Assembly: GCA_022651245.1 (NCBI GenBank)
Contig: JALCQM010000004.1
Coordinates: 1-64,000 of the forward strand
Direction of reading: 5' to 3'
Source of the DNA: Lactobacillus sp.
GTDB taxonomy: Bacteria > Bacillota > Bacilli > Lactobacillales > Lactobacillaceae
Length of the DNA: 64,000 nt
A program made the translations under genes and the position numbers. A model generated the notes under the pieces. That model saw only the letters and a program-made list of their open reading frames with translations. It did not search any database and was not told where the DNA came from. This document shows positions 1 through 8,169 of the stretch, in pieces (within the stretch, counting starts at the first letter, position 1; the number at the start of each line of letters is the position of its first letter).

Positions 1-101
1 AGAAGGATACACCTGTTCCCATGCCGAACACAGAAGTTAAGCTTCTCTACGCCGAGAGTAGTTGGTGGGCAACTGCCTGCGAGGGTAGGAAGTCGCCACG
101 C
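1..101 (+). rRNA. rrf: 5S ribosomal RNA, 3' part
   Basis: The first ~100 bases match the conserved body and 3' end of bacterial 5S rRNA, including the CCCATGCCGAACACAGAAG loop region and the terminal GTCGCCACGC. The first 15 or so bases are missing, so the gene starts left of the window. It marks the end of an rRNA operon whose 16S and 23S genes would lie upstream. Confidence 0.95.
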
Positions 102-109
102 TAAGATAA

Positions 110-135
110 GACCAGTCAGTTGACTGGTCTTTTTT
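110..135 (+). terminator. Intrinsic terminator of the rRNA operon
   Basis: An 8-bp perfect stem (ACCAGTCA/TGACTGGT, two-base loop) is followed by a run of T. It lies nine bases after the 5S 3' end, as expected for the end of an rrn operon. Confidence 0.9.
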
Positions 136-173
136 GCATCTAAAAAAGACCTGAAAAAGCCGTTAAAAAGGGG

Positions 174-202
174 TTTACAGCGTCTTTTCTGTCCTGTATA
201 AT
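174..202 (+). promoter_or_regulatory. Promoter of tRNA-Thr
   Basis: TTTACA (-35) and TATAAT (-10) are separated by 17 bp and lie about 24 bp before the tRNA. This gives the tRNA its own start after the rrn terminator. Confidence 0.75.
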
Positions 203-225
203 TACCTTTGTTGTTTAGAAGAGAT

Positions 226-298
226 GCCGTCTTAGCTCAGTTGGTAGAGCACTTCACTCGTAATGAAGGGGTCGCTGGTTCGAATCCAGTAGACGGCA
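226..298 (+). tRNA. tRNA-Thr (anticodon CGT)
   Basis: A 73-nt cloverleaf can be drawn: acceptor GCCGTCT/AGACGGC, D-arm TAGCTCAGTTGGTAGAGCA, anticodon stem CTTCA/TGAAG with CGT in positions 34-36 (259-261), and T-arm GGTTCGAATCC. The CCA end is not encoded. It reads ACG threonine codons. Confidence 0.95.
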
Positions 299-305
299 GT
301 GATCA

Positions 306-335
306 AACACTTCCCATATTGGGAGGTGTTTTTTT
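306..335 (+). terminator. Intrinsic terminator after tRNA-Thr
   Basis: The stem AACACTTCCC/GGGAGGTGTT with loop ATATT is followed by seven T. It ends the monocistronic tRNA-Thr transcript. Confidence 0.9.
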
Positions 336-364
336 GTCGGACAAAAATAGCTCTGGTATACGCT

Positions 365-407
365 CTAGAAACACAAACGCCACCGCCTCATGAGTTGAGG
401 TGGTGGC
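365..407 (-). terminator. Intrinsic terminator for the leftward gene at 423-827
   Basis: A 12-bp stem (379-390 with 396-407, one G-U pair) lies just after the stop of the leftward gene. On the minus strand it is followed by a T-rich tail (GTTTGTGTTT). A short T-rich stretch on the plus side means it may act in both directions. Confidence 0.7.
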
Positions 408-422
408 TGTTTAGGGCTAATG

Positions 423-827
423 TTAGCGAAAATGTAGGTGGTCATCGGGCTCTGGCGCCGCAACAATCGGTGGCGCCTGCCAGTAATAGATATCAGCGGT
501 GTGGGCATCGTAAATGTGGTAGGTGATGCTGAGCTCATCTAGGCTATGCTGCATGATCGCATAGTAGATCGGCATCGGCGCTTTTTCCAGGCTGCCAGCC
601 ACCACAAGGATGTATTTACACATCTCCGCAAAGGTCGGCTGCGTGATGGCGGCGGTGATCTTGAAGTCGAGGTCTAAGTAGGCGAGGTCGCCGGTGTCAC
701 GCACGAGGTTGACGTGATTGATCGGGAAACCGCCGTAGCTACCAGTGTCGCGCAAAAAATCAACGACGTGTCTGATCTGCGGCGTTTGAAAGGCAGGTTT
801 TTGAAACATGAGATGCCAAGTTGCCAA
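423..827 (-). CDS. Hypothetical protein, 134 aa
   Basis: I do not recognise this protein. It is a soluble 134-residue protein without signal peptide or membrane segment, with several aromatic-rich stretches (YIYYWQAP, PIYYAIM) that suggest a compact alpha/beta domain. The TTG start at 827 is chosen because AAGGAAG lies about nine bases upstream; an internal ATG at 809 is an alternative. It stands alone, diverging from the broken lipoprotein-like gene at 898, and is followed by a strong hairpin terminator, which supports it as a real gene. Confidence 0.6.
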   Translation of the reverse strand: MATWHLMFQKPAFQTPQIRHVVDFLRDTGSYGGFPINHVNLVRDTGDLAYLDLDFKITAAITQPTFAEMCKYILVVAGSLEKAPMPIYYAIMQHSLDELSITYHIYDAHTADIYYWQAPPIVAAPEPDDHLHFR

Positions 828-897
828 TATGAGTCACTTCCTTATGTCGAGATGATCGTATGGTATGATAACGTCCAATCAATCGGGGAGGCGCACG

Positions 898-1435
898 ATG
901 AAAACACAGAGCTGGATCCTGCCCGTCGTCGGGATCAGTTGATGAACTTGCAAGGGGCCGGCCACATGAAGCGGTGTCGGCGAAACCACCGGTAAGTCCT
1001 AAAACTGTTGTTACTAGTAAGCAGTATACCACGCAGCAGCGACAAAAACGCGACACAACAATTGTCGATACGGTGGTCAAGCCGCTAAATATGGCCTCAT
1101 ATTCGCAGCCGGCTAAAACCATCAAGGCAGTTGCCACTAGCGGCGTGACGACGATCGAAAAGGTGCGGCTACAGTTGATGGCCAATAATAGCCAACCAGA
1201 GGCGACTAAGGCGCTGATCAAGCAGGCGCAGGCGGCAGAAACGCTGTTGAAGGCGATGGGTGGCACGGACCAAGCGGCGTATAATGCCGATGCGAAGACG
1301 TTCATGACGCAAACCACGACGGTGGCGAAGGCTTATTTTGGCGGGACATGCCCGCAAAGCCTGGTGAGGTATCGCCAGCGAATGGCCGCAAAACAGTCGG
1401 CCTCGAGTCAGGCGGATACCAGCAGCACAAAGTAG
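898..1435 (+). pseudogene. Lipoprotein-like gene with broken N-terminus
   Basis: A good ribosome site (GGGAGG) stands eight bases before ATG 898. That ATG opens a secretion-signal-like start (Met-Lys-Thr-Gln, then a hydrophobic stretch ILPVVGIS) which meets TGA at 940. A second frame, open from before 932 to 1435, encodes a Gln/Thr/Ala-rich, coil-like protein of about 150 residues that could start only at a GTG (974) lacking a ribosome site. One frameshift would join the two. The simplest reading is a secreted or lipoprotein gene inactivated near its signal sequence. A sequencing error or a real short protein from 974 remains possible. Confidence 0.5.
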
Positions 1436-1539
1436 GGTGGTTAGTTATCATCAAATTCTCATTTAAACAAATTGTGTTCAGTTAGAATAGACAACCGTCG
1501 GTGTTCGCCAGACGAGACAGCGGTTAAATGAGATATTTT

Positions 1540-1567
1540 GGGGCGAAAAGTGCGGCGCTCCTTTTTT
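1540..1567 (+). terminator. Intrinsic terminator
   Basis: GGGGCG pairs with CGCTCC (one G-U pair) and is followed by six T. It separates the lipoprotein-like gene from the peptide transporter. Confidence 0.55.
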
Positions 1568-1578
1568 ATGTGGGAAAT

Positions 1579-1607
1579 TTGTAATCAATTTCCTGTTGGC
1601 GTATAAT
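1579..1607 (+). promoter_or_regulatory. Promoter of the peptide transporter
   Basis: TTGTAA and TATAAT are separated by exactly 17 bp, upstream of the leader hairpin and the transporter start. Confidence 0.75.
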
Positions 1608-1651
1608 AGAACAATGATTCTAGCTATTTTGAGGGAAGTAGCGATGAATGG

Positions 1652-1681
1652 TCACTAGGTTTGGTTACGAAACCCTAGTGA
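1652..1681 (+). promoter_or_regulatory. Leader hairpin before the transporter gene
   Basis: CACTAGGTTT pairs with AAACCCTAGTG around the loop GGTTACG in the ~85-nt leader, directly upstream of the ribosome site AGAGGATG. There is no T-run, so it is not a terminator. It may stabilise the mRNA or affect access to the ribosome site. Confidence 0.45.
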
Positions 1682-1696
1682 GAGGATGTTTTACAA

Positions 1697-3166
1697 TTGG
1701 ATAATAAAGGGAGCGACCACTCGTTTCTAGGCCATCCGCGAGGGCTTTTGACCCTATCGATGACGGAGTTCTGGGAACGATTCAGTTACTACGGCATGCG
1801 TGCCATCTTGATCTACTACATGTACTATGCGGTCAGTCAAGGCGGCTTGGGCTTCGACAAGCCCACGGCGTTGTCGATCATGTCGATTTATGGGTCGTTA
1901 GTCTACTTAAGCTCAACCATCGGCGGGTTCATTTCTGACCGCCTATTAGGGAGCCGCAAAACCGTGTTTTGGGGCGGCGTCTTAATCATGTGCGGGCACA
2001 TCGTGTTGTCGCTGCCATTCGGCGCCAGCGCCTTATTCGCGTCGATCGCCTTGATCGTTTTAGGGACCGGCCTGTTGAAGCCGAACGTGTCTGAGATGGT
2101 CGGGAGCCTCTATCCTGAAAATGATACGCGGCGTGATGCCGGCTTCAGTATTTTTGTCATGGGGATCAACTTCGGGTCTTTGATTGCGCCGATCGTCGTG
2201 CCGTGGGGACAAGCGCAGTTCAACTTCCACATTGGCTTCTCGTTTGCTGCGGTGGGGATGTTCATCGGCTTGATCTTCTACGTGATCGATGGGCGCAAGA
2301 CGATCAATCCTGTTGATAACGTCGCGCCGGATCCGATCAGTGCGGCCGAGTTGAAGCCATTACTGATCAAAGTGGGCCTTGGTATCGTTGCCTTGATCGC
2401 GATCTTAGGGGCGATGGGCGCCATGGGTGCGTTCAACATCGACAATATCATCACCTTGATCACGATTTTTGCGATCGCGGTACCAGTCACTTACTTTGTG
2501 GCGATGTTGCGTAGCAAAAAAGTCACTCAAGTCGAACGCTCTCGGGTTTGGGCGTACATCCCGTTGTTCGTCGCTGCCGTGATCTTTTGGGCGATCGAAG
2601 AGCAAGGATCCGTGGTTTTGGCCGTCTTTGCGGCTGACCAAACGCAATTGCATATCGGTAGCTTCAATATTTTACCAGGGAACTTCCAATTACTTAACCC
2701 ATTGTTTATCTTGATCTATGGGCCGATCTTCGCTTGGCTGTGGGTTCATTTGGGCAAACGGCAGCCGAGTTCACCGCGCAAGTTTAGCTACGGGTTGGTC
2801 TTCGCCGGCTTGTCTTACTTGGTCATGGTGATTCCCGTGGCGCTGTTTGGGACCGAGACCCGGGTGTCGCCACTGTGGTTGGTCTTGAGTTGGGCGATCG
2901 TCGAAATCGCAGAAATGTTGATTTCACCTGTCGGCTTATCTGTCACCACGAAGTTAGCGCCAAAGGCCTTTTCTAGCCAGATGATGAGTATGTGGTTTTT
3001 GGCGGACGCTGCGGCGCAAGCCATTAACGCCCAAATCGTGAAGTTGTATTCACCGGAAACCGAAGTGATGTACTTCGCCGGGGTCGGGATCGCTTCGATC
3101 GTTTTCGCGATCCTCTTAGCGTTCATGGTGCCACGAATCGAGAAATTGATGCAAGGGGTCAACTAA
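1697..3166 (+). CDS. dtpT: Proton-dependent di-/tripeptide transporter (POT/PTR family)
   Basis: Integral membrane symporter that imports di- and tripeptides with protons, a main amino-acid source for lactic acid bacteria. The 489-residue length and the N-terminal family signature [12 protein letters not shown] (residues ~17-26), followed by about 12-14 hydrophobic segments, fit the POT family. The GxxxxxxxxGSRKT loop after helix 2-3 and the [14 protein letters not shown] stretch are also typical. The TTG start at 1697 is supported by AGAGGATG upstream. It is monocistronic, with its own promoter and a strong terminator at 3180. Confidence 0.93.
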   Translation: MDNKGSDHSFLGHPRGLLTLSMTEFWERFSYYGMRAILIYYMYYAVSQGGLGFDKPTALSIMSIYGSLVYLSSTIGGFISDRLLGSRKTVFWGGVLIMCGHIVLSLPFGASALFASIALIVLGTGLLKPNVSEMVGSLYPENDTRRDAGFSIFVMGINFGSLIAPIVVPWGQAQFNFHIGFSFAAVGMFIGLIFYVIDGRKTINPVDNVAPDPISAAELKPLLIKVGLGIVALIAILGAMGAMGAFNIDNIITLITIFAIAVPVTYFVAMLRSKKVTQVERSRVWAYIPLFVAAVIFWAIEEQGSVVLAVFAADQTQLHIGSFNILPGNFQLLNPLFILIYGPIFAWLWVHLGKRQPSSPRKFSYGLVFAGLSYLVMVIPVALFGTETRVSPLWLVLSWAIVEIAEMLISPVGLSVTTKLAPKAFSSQMMSMWFLADAAAQAINAQIVKLYSPETEVMYFAGVGIASIVFAILLAFMVPRIEKLMQGVN

Positions 3167-3179
3167 GCCCCAACGGATG

Positions 3180-3224
3180 CCGCGCCTTCACGATGGGCTG
3201 TTGAATCGTGAAGGCGCGGTTTTT
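3180..3224 (+). terminator. Intrinsic terminator after dtpT
   Basis: A perfect 15-bp stem (3180-3194 with 3205-3219) is followed by five T. Confidence 0.95.
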
Positions 3225-3265
3225 GTGCTATGATTTAGCTATTAATGGGGTGCAGGAGGAATAGC

Positions 3266-4228
3266 ATGCAAAAATGGGGAATCGTCTTGGTGGCGGCGGG
3301 GATGGTATGGTTGACGGGGTGTGGGCAAAAGCAAGCGGCCACCACCTCACCGTCGGCGGTGAGTAACAGCGCAATCAGTAAGGTGAGTCGCCAGTCCACG
3401 GCTAAAGGCCCATGGGATGCGACTAAAACACAGCAATTGGCGTCATTCATGCAGTCTTGGGGAGCGTCAATGGATCAGCAGTATCAAGCTTATACGCCGA
3501 CCCATTCGGTGACGATGAACGGCTACACGTACCCCAAGGACTTTAGCCAGCGCAAACTGACGGTGAATGGGACCGAAATGATGGCAGCCTACACCGTGAC
3601 TGGTGCGCAAACGGCAGACTATAACGTCGTGGCGATTTATTCAGACACGGCGGATACCAGTAAGACGACCGCGGATCACCTGTATTTATTCGCGTACCGC
3701 CAAAATCAGCCGGTCGTCTTGGTGACGCAAAGCACCGCTGCCGAGGCAACGTTCACACCGACGCAAAACCAGGAGCTAACCGCAGGCTTTGAAGCGGTGG
3801 CCGCCGGACAAGCGACCGCCGCCGCTTCGGCCACAAGCGCCAGCAGCACGTCGCAGGCTGCCGCAGCGGCCGCGGACAGCGAATCGACGACCCAAACCCC
3901 GCCGACTGTGGCCAAAGATGAAGACGGGATTTCAACAGAGGAGGCGGTCGCGATTTACAATGCGCACAGTGCGGCGATTTATCAAAGTGGCCAAATGAGT
4001 GCGGTAGATCCGGCATCGACGGCGACCACGCTCACCCGAGGAGACGGCACGACCTTGAGCGGTGGTGTCACGAGTGATGATGTGAATGACGGGTTGGTCT
4101 TCTTGTTTGACCAAGACGGCACTCAGGGACTTGAGTTAGAATTCTTCGCGGTCGCCGGCCACCGGGTGACGGTGATGACGCAGCTTGGTGAAGCGGGCCA
4201 AAAACGCTATGTGACTTTCGCACGGTAA
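3266..4228 (+). CDS. Secreted lipoprotein, DUF4767-like
   Basis: The N-terminus is a lipoprotein signal: Met-Gln-Lys-Trp, a hydrophobic core, then the lipobox LTGC (Cys ~residue 20). After a Ser/Ala/Lys-rich linker comes a domain with WDATKTQQLASFMQSWG and TYPKDF, which resembles the DUF4767 module common in lactobacillar lipoproteins. A long Ala/Ser/Thr-rich linker (residues ~175-210) separates a second, smaller C-terminal domain. ATG 3266 is preferred over 3245 because AGGAGG precedes it by six bases and the lipobox then sits correctly. The molecular function is unknown; it should be anchored to the outer face of the membrane. Confidence 0.75.
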   Translation: MQKWGIVLVAAGMVWLTGCGQKQAATTSPSAVSNSAISKVSRQSTAKGPWDATKTQQLASFMQSWGASMDQQYQAYTPTHSVTMNGYTYPKDFSQRKLTVNGTEMMAAYTVTGAQTADYNVVAIYSDTADTSKTTADHLYLFAYRQNQPVVLVTQSTAAEATFTPTQNQELTAGFEAVAAGQATAAASATSASSTSQAAAAAADSESTTQTPPTVAKDEDGISTEEAVAIYNAHSAAIYQSGQMSAVDPASTATTLTRGDGTTLSGGVTSDDVNDGLVFLFDQDGTQGLELEFFAVAGHRVTVMTQLGEAGQKRYVTFAR

Positions 4229-4251
4229 GCAGACAAAATGGGAGGGCAGCC

Positions 4252-5067
4252 ATGAAAATCGCGGTGAGTGTCGATGATCACCTGGATGTGAATAAATTAG
4301 ATTGGCAAGCCCTAGTGCCCCAACAAGCCGCGTACCTGCAGGCGCAAGGGGCCGCGGCGTACCTCAACGCGGGGGATACTTTCAATGACTTCAAAAAGAG
4401 TGTGACCTATTTTCACGCGTTACAGCAGGCGGTGGGGCCGCAGATGCCGGTACGTTTTTTGGCGGGGAACCACGACTTGGTCAACGGCATCACTTACGCC
4501 CAAGCGCAAGGGGCGGCTGACCCGTTGTACCTGCATGAGCGCACGCTGACGCTGCCTGGGAGTGATACCGTGATCATTGGCAACAATGGCTGGTATGATT
4601 ACTCGTTGGCACCACGGGAACTGGGCAAAACGCCGGCTGATTTCGCCCAGTGGAAGCGTGCGTACTGGCTGGATAGCGCGATCGATCAGCCGGTGTCGGA
4701 TGCGGTGCGCATGGCTCGGGTTTTGACCACGACCGAGGCGGCTTTACGGCAAGCCGCAGGGCGGCGGGTGATTTACCTGACACATTTCGTGCCGCGGCGC
4801 GATTTTATGGTGTACAATCCTAAGCGCACGTATTGGCAAATGGCGACCGCCTTGATGGGGTCGCAGGCGCTAGGGGTCTTGTTGGAGCGGTACGCGGTGG
4901 CAGAAGTCGTTTTTGGCCATCTGCATATTCGCCAACCCGCGCAGACTTTTGGCCGCACAACGTACCACCATCAGCCGGTGGGCTATGGCTTGCGGCGGCT
5001 CAACGAGTGGGTGGGCCACGACTTTTTGACCGAGTGGCAGCAGACGCTGGTGTGGTTAGATGTGTGA
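4252..5067 (+). CDS. Metallophosphoesterase (calcineurin-like)
   Basis: A 271-residue cytoplasmic phosphoesterase. Visible metal-binding motifs are SVDDH near the start (the D-x-H element), AGDTFND (GD-x-x-D element, residues ~41-47), GNHD (~75-78), and the late THF and FGHLH motifs that supply the last histidines. It resembles the lactobacillar group of putative phosphoesterases (TIGR03729-like), whose substrate is not established. The ribosome site GGAGGGC precedes ATG 4252, 23 bp after the lipoprotein stop, so the two genes are probably cotranscribed. Confidence 0.85.
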   Translation: MKIAVSVDDHLDVNKLDWQALVPQQAAYLQAQGAAAYLNAGDTFNDFKKSVTYFHALQQAVGPQMPVRFLAGNHDLVNGITYAQAQGAADPLYLHERTLTLPGSDTVIIGNNGWYDYSLAPRELGKTPADFAQWKRAYWLDSAIDQPVSDAVRMARVLTTTEAALRQAAGRRVIYLTHFVPRRDFMVYNPKRTYWQMATALMGSQALGVLLERYAVAEVVFGHLHIRQPAQTFGRTTYHHQPVGYGLRRLNEWVGHDFLTEWQQTLVWLDV

Positions 5068-5091
5068 AGGCTATTCTTAGGCAAAAAAGGG

Positions 5092-5121
5092 TTGCGCGAA
5101 CTGGCGGATTTTTGGTATATT
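5092..5121 (+). promoter_or_regulatory. Promoter of the tRNA-Tyr/tRNA-Gln pair
   Basis: TTGCGC and TATATT are separated by 18 bp, ending 30 bp before tRNA-Tyr. Confidence 0.6.
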
Positions 5122-5151
5122 AATACTCGTTGATTGCGACAGCAACCACAT

Positions 5152-5232
5152 GGAGGATTAGCGAAGAGGCTAAACGCGACGGACTGTAAATCCGTTCCTT
5201 CGGGTTCCTAGGTTCGAATCCTAGATCCTCCA
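5152..5232 (+). tRNA. tRNA-Tyr (anticodon GTA)
   Basis: Acceptor GGAGGAT/ATCCTCC, anticodon GTA in the ACTGTAAAT loop, a long class II variable arm and T-arm GGTTCGAATCC give an 81-nt tyrosine tRNA. CCA is not encoded. Confidence 0.95.
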
Positions 5233-5237
5233 TTGAT

Positions 5238-5309
5238 TGGGGTATAGCCAAGCGGTAAGGCAACGGACTTTGACTCCGTCATGCGCTGGTTCGAATCCAG
5301 CTACCCCAA
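5238..5309 (+). tRNA. tRNA-Gln (anticodon TTG)
   Basis: Acceptor TGGGGTA/TACCCCA, anticodon stem ACGGA/TCCGT with TTG in the loop, and T-arm GGTTCGAATCC give a 72-nt glutamine tRNA, five bases after tRNA-Tyr and probably on the same transcript. Confidence 0.95.
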
Positions 5310-5344
5310 TAAGTTTAGACACCGTTTTAGCGTGTCACCCAGCG

Positions 5345-5398
5345 GCCATCGGGTCACGATTCGTTCCTTGGATCGCGATCCGGTGGCTTTTGGTTTTT
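5345..5398 (+). terminator. Probable terminator of the tRNA pair
   Basis: An imperfect stem joins GCCATCGGG with CCGGTGGC and is followed by TTTTGGTTTTT. Confidence 0.5.
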
Positions 5399-5501
5399 AG
5401 GGGCGAGCGCGAACCCGGTCGGGTTTTTGCGCGACTTTTCACATTGACAGCGCCGCATCTGCAAGTTAGGCTAAATAGAAACGGTTACAGGAGGCACACG
5501 C

Positions 5502-6305
5502 ATGCAATTAGGGTTTATCGGCGCCGGCAATATGGCGCAAGGAATCATTGACGGGTTGTTGAAGGCTGAGGCGTTGACGCCAGGCGACATTATCATCCAT
5601 GGCGGCCACCCCGCAAATTACGAGGCGTATGCGGCGAAGTCTGGGGTCCAAGTCGCCGCCAGCAACAGCGCTGTGATCGAAGCCAGCGACATGGTGGTGC
5701 TGGCGGTGAAGCCGCTGCTGGCCAGCGACGTGATCGCAGAGCTCCTGCCGGCCTTGCAAGCGAAGACGACGCCGTTATTATCCCTATTGTCGGGTGTTTC
5801 CTTGCTCCAGATCGAAGGCTATCTGGGCACCAAAAACTACCCCTTGGTGCGGGTGATGCCGAATCTGAACGTCGCGATCAACGCGGGGATGACGGCGTAT
5901 GCCGCAAATCCCGCCGCCGCAACGGTGTTACCGTCGGTGGTCGCGCTGTTAGACGCGTTAGGCGAAACCATCGAATTGGCGGAGCAGCATTTTTCCACCT
6001 TCGTCGCGCTCGCCGGGTCGAGTCCGGCATTCGTCTACATGTTCATCGATGCCTTGGCGCGCGCTGGCGTCAAGCATGGCTTAACGAAAAAGCAGGCGGA
6101 TAAGATCGCGGCCCAGGCCGTTCTCGGCAGTGGCGCGATGGTGTTGCAAAGCAGTGAGAGTCCCTTCGACTTGGTCGATAAAGTCTCCAGTCCGGGGGGG
6201 ACCACCGTCGCCGGGTTATTGGCGATGGAAGCGGCGGGCTTCATGCCGTCAGTGGTGGCAGGCGTCGATGCGACCATTGCCAAGGATCAGGAAGAGCGCG
6301 ATTAA
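5502..6305 (+). CDS. proC: Pyrroline-5-carboxylate reductase
   Basis: Catalyses the last step of proline synthesis, the NAD(P)H-dependent reduction of 1-pyrroline-5-carboxylate to proline. The Rossmann motif GFIGAGNMA starts at residue 4, the stretch VRVMPNLN is the usual VR-x-MPN element, and the C-terminal signature region SPGGTTVAGLLAME is intact. The 267-residue length is normal. The start at 5502 has AGGAGG upstream. It stands alone between a tRNA pair and a GntR regulator. Confidence 0.95.
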   Translation: MQLGFIGAGNMAQGIIDGLLKAEALTPGDIIIHGGHPANYEAYAAKSGVQVAASNSAVIEASDMVVLAVKPLLASDVIAELLPALQAKTTPLLSLLSGVSLLQIEGYLGTKNYPLVRVMPNLNVAINAGMTAYAANPAAATVLPSVVALLDALGETIELAEQHFSTFVALAGSSPAFVYMFIDALARAGVKHGLTKKQADKIAAQAVLGSGAMVLQSSESPFDLVDKVSSPGGTTVAGLLAMEAAGFMPSVVAGVDATIAKDQEERD

Positions 6306-6310
6306 CTGGA

Positions 6311-6339
6311 TTGCTTTTTCGGTCTATACCAGTTATAAT
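6311..6339 (+). promoter_or_regulatory. Promoter with operator for the GntR regulator
   Basis: TTGCTT (-35) and TATAAT (-10) are 17 bp apart. The spacer holds the 12-mer at 6320-6331 (CGGTCTATACCA), close to the TGGTCTAGACCA operator bound by NagR/YvoA-type HutC-family repressors. This suggests that the downstream regulator represses its own promoter. Confidence 0.6.
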
Positions 6340-6374
6340 GAGCTAGAACATGGACCACGGAAGGAACGAGTCAT

Positions 6375-7076
6375 TTGGAATCTCCAGTGTATATTCAAAT
6401 TCATAATAAGATCCGTCAAGATATCGAAGCTGGTAAGTGGCAAATCGGCGACCGGATCCCGAGCGAACGGGACTTGGCCGTGGTCTTCAACGTCTCACGG
6501 ATGACCTTGCGTCAAGCCATCCAGACCCTTGTCGATGAAGGTATCCTCGAGCGCCGTATTGGGGCGGGGACCTACGTTGCGAACCAAAAAGTGCAAGAAA
6601 AGGTGTCTGGCGTGACGAGCTTCACAGACGTCATGATCGCCCAAGGCAAACAACCGTCTAGCCGGACGATTTCGTATCACGTCGCTAAACCGTCGCTGTC
6701 TGAAAGCGAGAAGTTGCACCTGAAAGATGGCGCTCAGGTGTTACGGATGGAGCGCGTCCGCTATGGGGACTCGGTGCCGATCAGTTTTGAAGTCGCGACC
6801 GTGCCGTACGACTTGGTCAAAGACTTCTCCAAGTCAGAAGTCACCAAGTCGTTGTACCACACCTTGGAAAGCAAAGGGGGCTACGTCATCGGTGGCGCCC
6901 AGCAAATGGTCAGTGCGATGCTCGCCAGCGAACGCATTGCCGAGTACCTCGAGATCAAGCGTGGCAGCGCGATCTTGCGCCTGCGCCAAGTGTCGTTCTT
7001 ACAAGACGGCCGGCCGTTCGAGTATGTGCGGACGCAGTATGTCGGCGAACGGTTCGAGTTTGTGTTGGAACGGTAG
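6375..7076 (+). CDS. GntR/HutC-family transcriptional regulator
   Basis: A 233-residue repressor-type protein. Residues ~1-70 form a GntR winged helix (IPSERDLAVVFNVSRMTLRQA, with the recognition helix around SRMTLRQAIQTL), and residues ~85-230 form a UTRA effector-binding domain ending in RTQYVGERFEF. In the HutC subfamily the effector is often a small phosphorylated sugar or amino acid; the effector here is unknown. The TTG start at 6375 follows GGAAGGAACG. The operator-like palindrome in its promoter suggests autoregulation. Its next neighbour downstream is the separately promoted DndD-like operon. Confidence 0.9.
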   Translation: MESPVYIQIHNKIRQDIEAGKWQIGDRIPSERDLAVVFNVSRMTLRQAIQTLVDEGILERRIGAGTYVANQKVQEKVSGVTSFTDVMIAQGKQPSSRTISYHVAKPSLSESEKLHLKDGAQVLRMERVRYGDSVPISFEVATVPYDLVKDFSKSEVTKSLYHTLESKGGYVIGGAQQMVSAMLASERIAEYLEIKRGSAILRLRQVSFLQDGRPFEYVRTQYVGERFEFVLER

Positions 7077-7144
7077 ACGGTATGCACCAATTAAGTGCGG
7101 TTAACAATTTTTACTAAATATTGGCTTATTTTTGAATGTATACC

Positions 7145-7172
7145 TTGACTATTTTCAGGTATGCGCTATCAT
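7145..7172 (+). promoter_or_regulatory. Promoter of the DndD-like operon
   Basis: TTGACT and TATCAT are separated by 16 bp. ATACC directly before the -35 box and GGTAT inside the spacer form an inverted repeat around the -35 element, a plausible operator. The predicted leader is about 170 nt. Confidence 0.6.
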
Positions 7173-7199
7173 AAAACATAAAGAAAATCGTATGTATCA

Positions 7200-7350
7200 A
7201 GAGTGTTGGTAGTGGCTATGCACTGTGACCAACCGGCAACGTACCGTAATGGCAACGTGCCCCACCATAGACGGATGCAAGATCGACTTTAAAGGTGGGT
7301 CGTGCATTTTGGTGTACGACTTTTTTAATACCTTTAAAGGAGTTTCAATC
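7200..7350 (+). ncRNA. Switch-like 5' leader with internal terminator
   Basis: The leader carries an 8-bp stem (7299-7306 with 7313-7320, hexaloop) followed by six T, which is an intrinsic terminator inside the leader. Around it, CTTTAAAGGT (7287-7296) is a perfect complement of ACCTTTAAAG (7330-7339), which overlaps the ribosome site AAAGGAG. CCCACC (7261-7266) can instead pair with GGTGGG (7294-7299). These pairings exclude one another, the usual logic of an attenuator or riboswitch. A tandem GGCAACGT repeat lies further upstream. No known riboswitch class is recognised. Confidence 0.5.
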
Positions 7351-7704
7351 ATGTTAGCATTAATAAAGGGACAGTGGCTTCAAATTGAAACAGGATCGGT
7401 GGCTGTGGCGCAGTTTATCGCGGACTTGGCCACCAGGTCTGAAGTTAATTGTGTCAGTGTCAAGGAATATCTGGCTGTGCGCCAAGACGCAACCGTTAAT
7501 CAAAAGTGCCAATTGGACCAGGCGGTGACGGTTAAGCTACAAGCTGCGGTCAGTTTACTAGCAGCACCGCAGAGCCATTTTTGGTATGGCCGTAAGGCAG
7601 CTGGTATCACGCACAATTGGTTGGTGCAATTTGCCAAAGCGTCGGCAGTACCTGCTGCGTTGCGGGCTATTGCGGCACAAGGAGAAGAGCATGAGCAAGA
7701 CTAA
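7351..7704 (+). CDS. Hypothetical protein, first gene of the DndD-like operon
   Basis: A 117-residue soluble protein of unknown function. The start at ATG 7351 is fixed by AAAGGAG eight bases upstream, which itself lies in the leader hairpin. The N-terminal half is hydrophobic-patterned (LALIKGQWLQIE), and the C-terminal part contains helices rich in Ala (VPAALRAIAAQ). No catalytic motif is visible. It overlaps the next gene by 14 bp, so the two are translationally coupled and probably act together. Confidence 0.75.
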   Translation: MLALIKGQWLQIETGSVAVAQFIADLATRSEVNCVSVKEYLAVRQDATVNQKCQLDQAVTVKLQAAVSLLAAPQSHFWYGRKAAGITHNWLVQFAKASAVPAALRAIAAQGEEHEQD

Positions 7705-8086
7705 AGGTAAGCGCACGCATCGAGAAAAACACCCTAGCTATGAAATATCGGTGATGGTGCCAGAAGGGGAAGACCCGACGCCATACATCGAAGCCCGCTT
7801 AGCACAAACTGTTGATGAGCTAGTGCAGGCAGCATTGTCGACGCCAAGCGTTGATGTGCACCCCCTGTCGGCGCCAATGCAAGAAGACGTCGTAGCGGGT
7901 GATGAGCCGGAAGCCGATGCAGTGGATGATGGTACGGAGTTCGATGCGGAAGTGGCTGCTGCGTCAGCGGCTGATGAGGCAACTAGTGAAGACGAGCGTG
8001 ATGAGTCTGAAGATAATGATGACTGGATTGAGGACCAATGGTGGGCCTATGGGGATGACTGGTACGGCGATGACGACCAAGATTAG
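7691..8086 (+). CDS. Very acidic small protein of the DndD-like operon
   Basis: A 131-residue protein with a basic N-terminus (KTKGKRTHREKH) and an extremely acidic C-terminal half, ending in repeated Asp/Glu with tryptophans (DDWIEDQWWAYGDDWYGDD). ATG 7691 has GGAGAAG upstream and overlaps the preceding gene. The acid tail could mimic DNA, bind a basic partner or chaperone the large ATPases, but this is speculation from composition. I recognise no family. Confidence 0.75.
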   Translation: MSKTKGKRTHREKHPSYEISVMVPEGEDPTPYIEARLAQTVDELVQAALSTPSVDVHPLSAPMQEDVVAGDEPEADAVDDGTEFDAEVAAASAADEATSEDERDESEDNDDWIEDQWWAYGDDWYGDDDQD

Positions 8087-8169
8087 CTGGCAGTCGTGGC
8101 GGATAAAACTAGCCAAAATGACTGGGGGCGCCGGTGTGAAGAAAGTATTTGATATTCGGGGGAGAGCAC

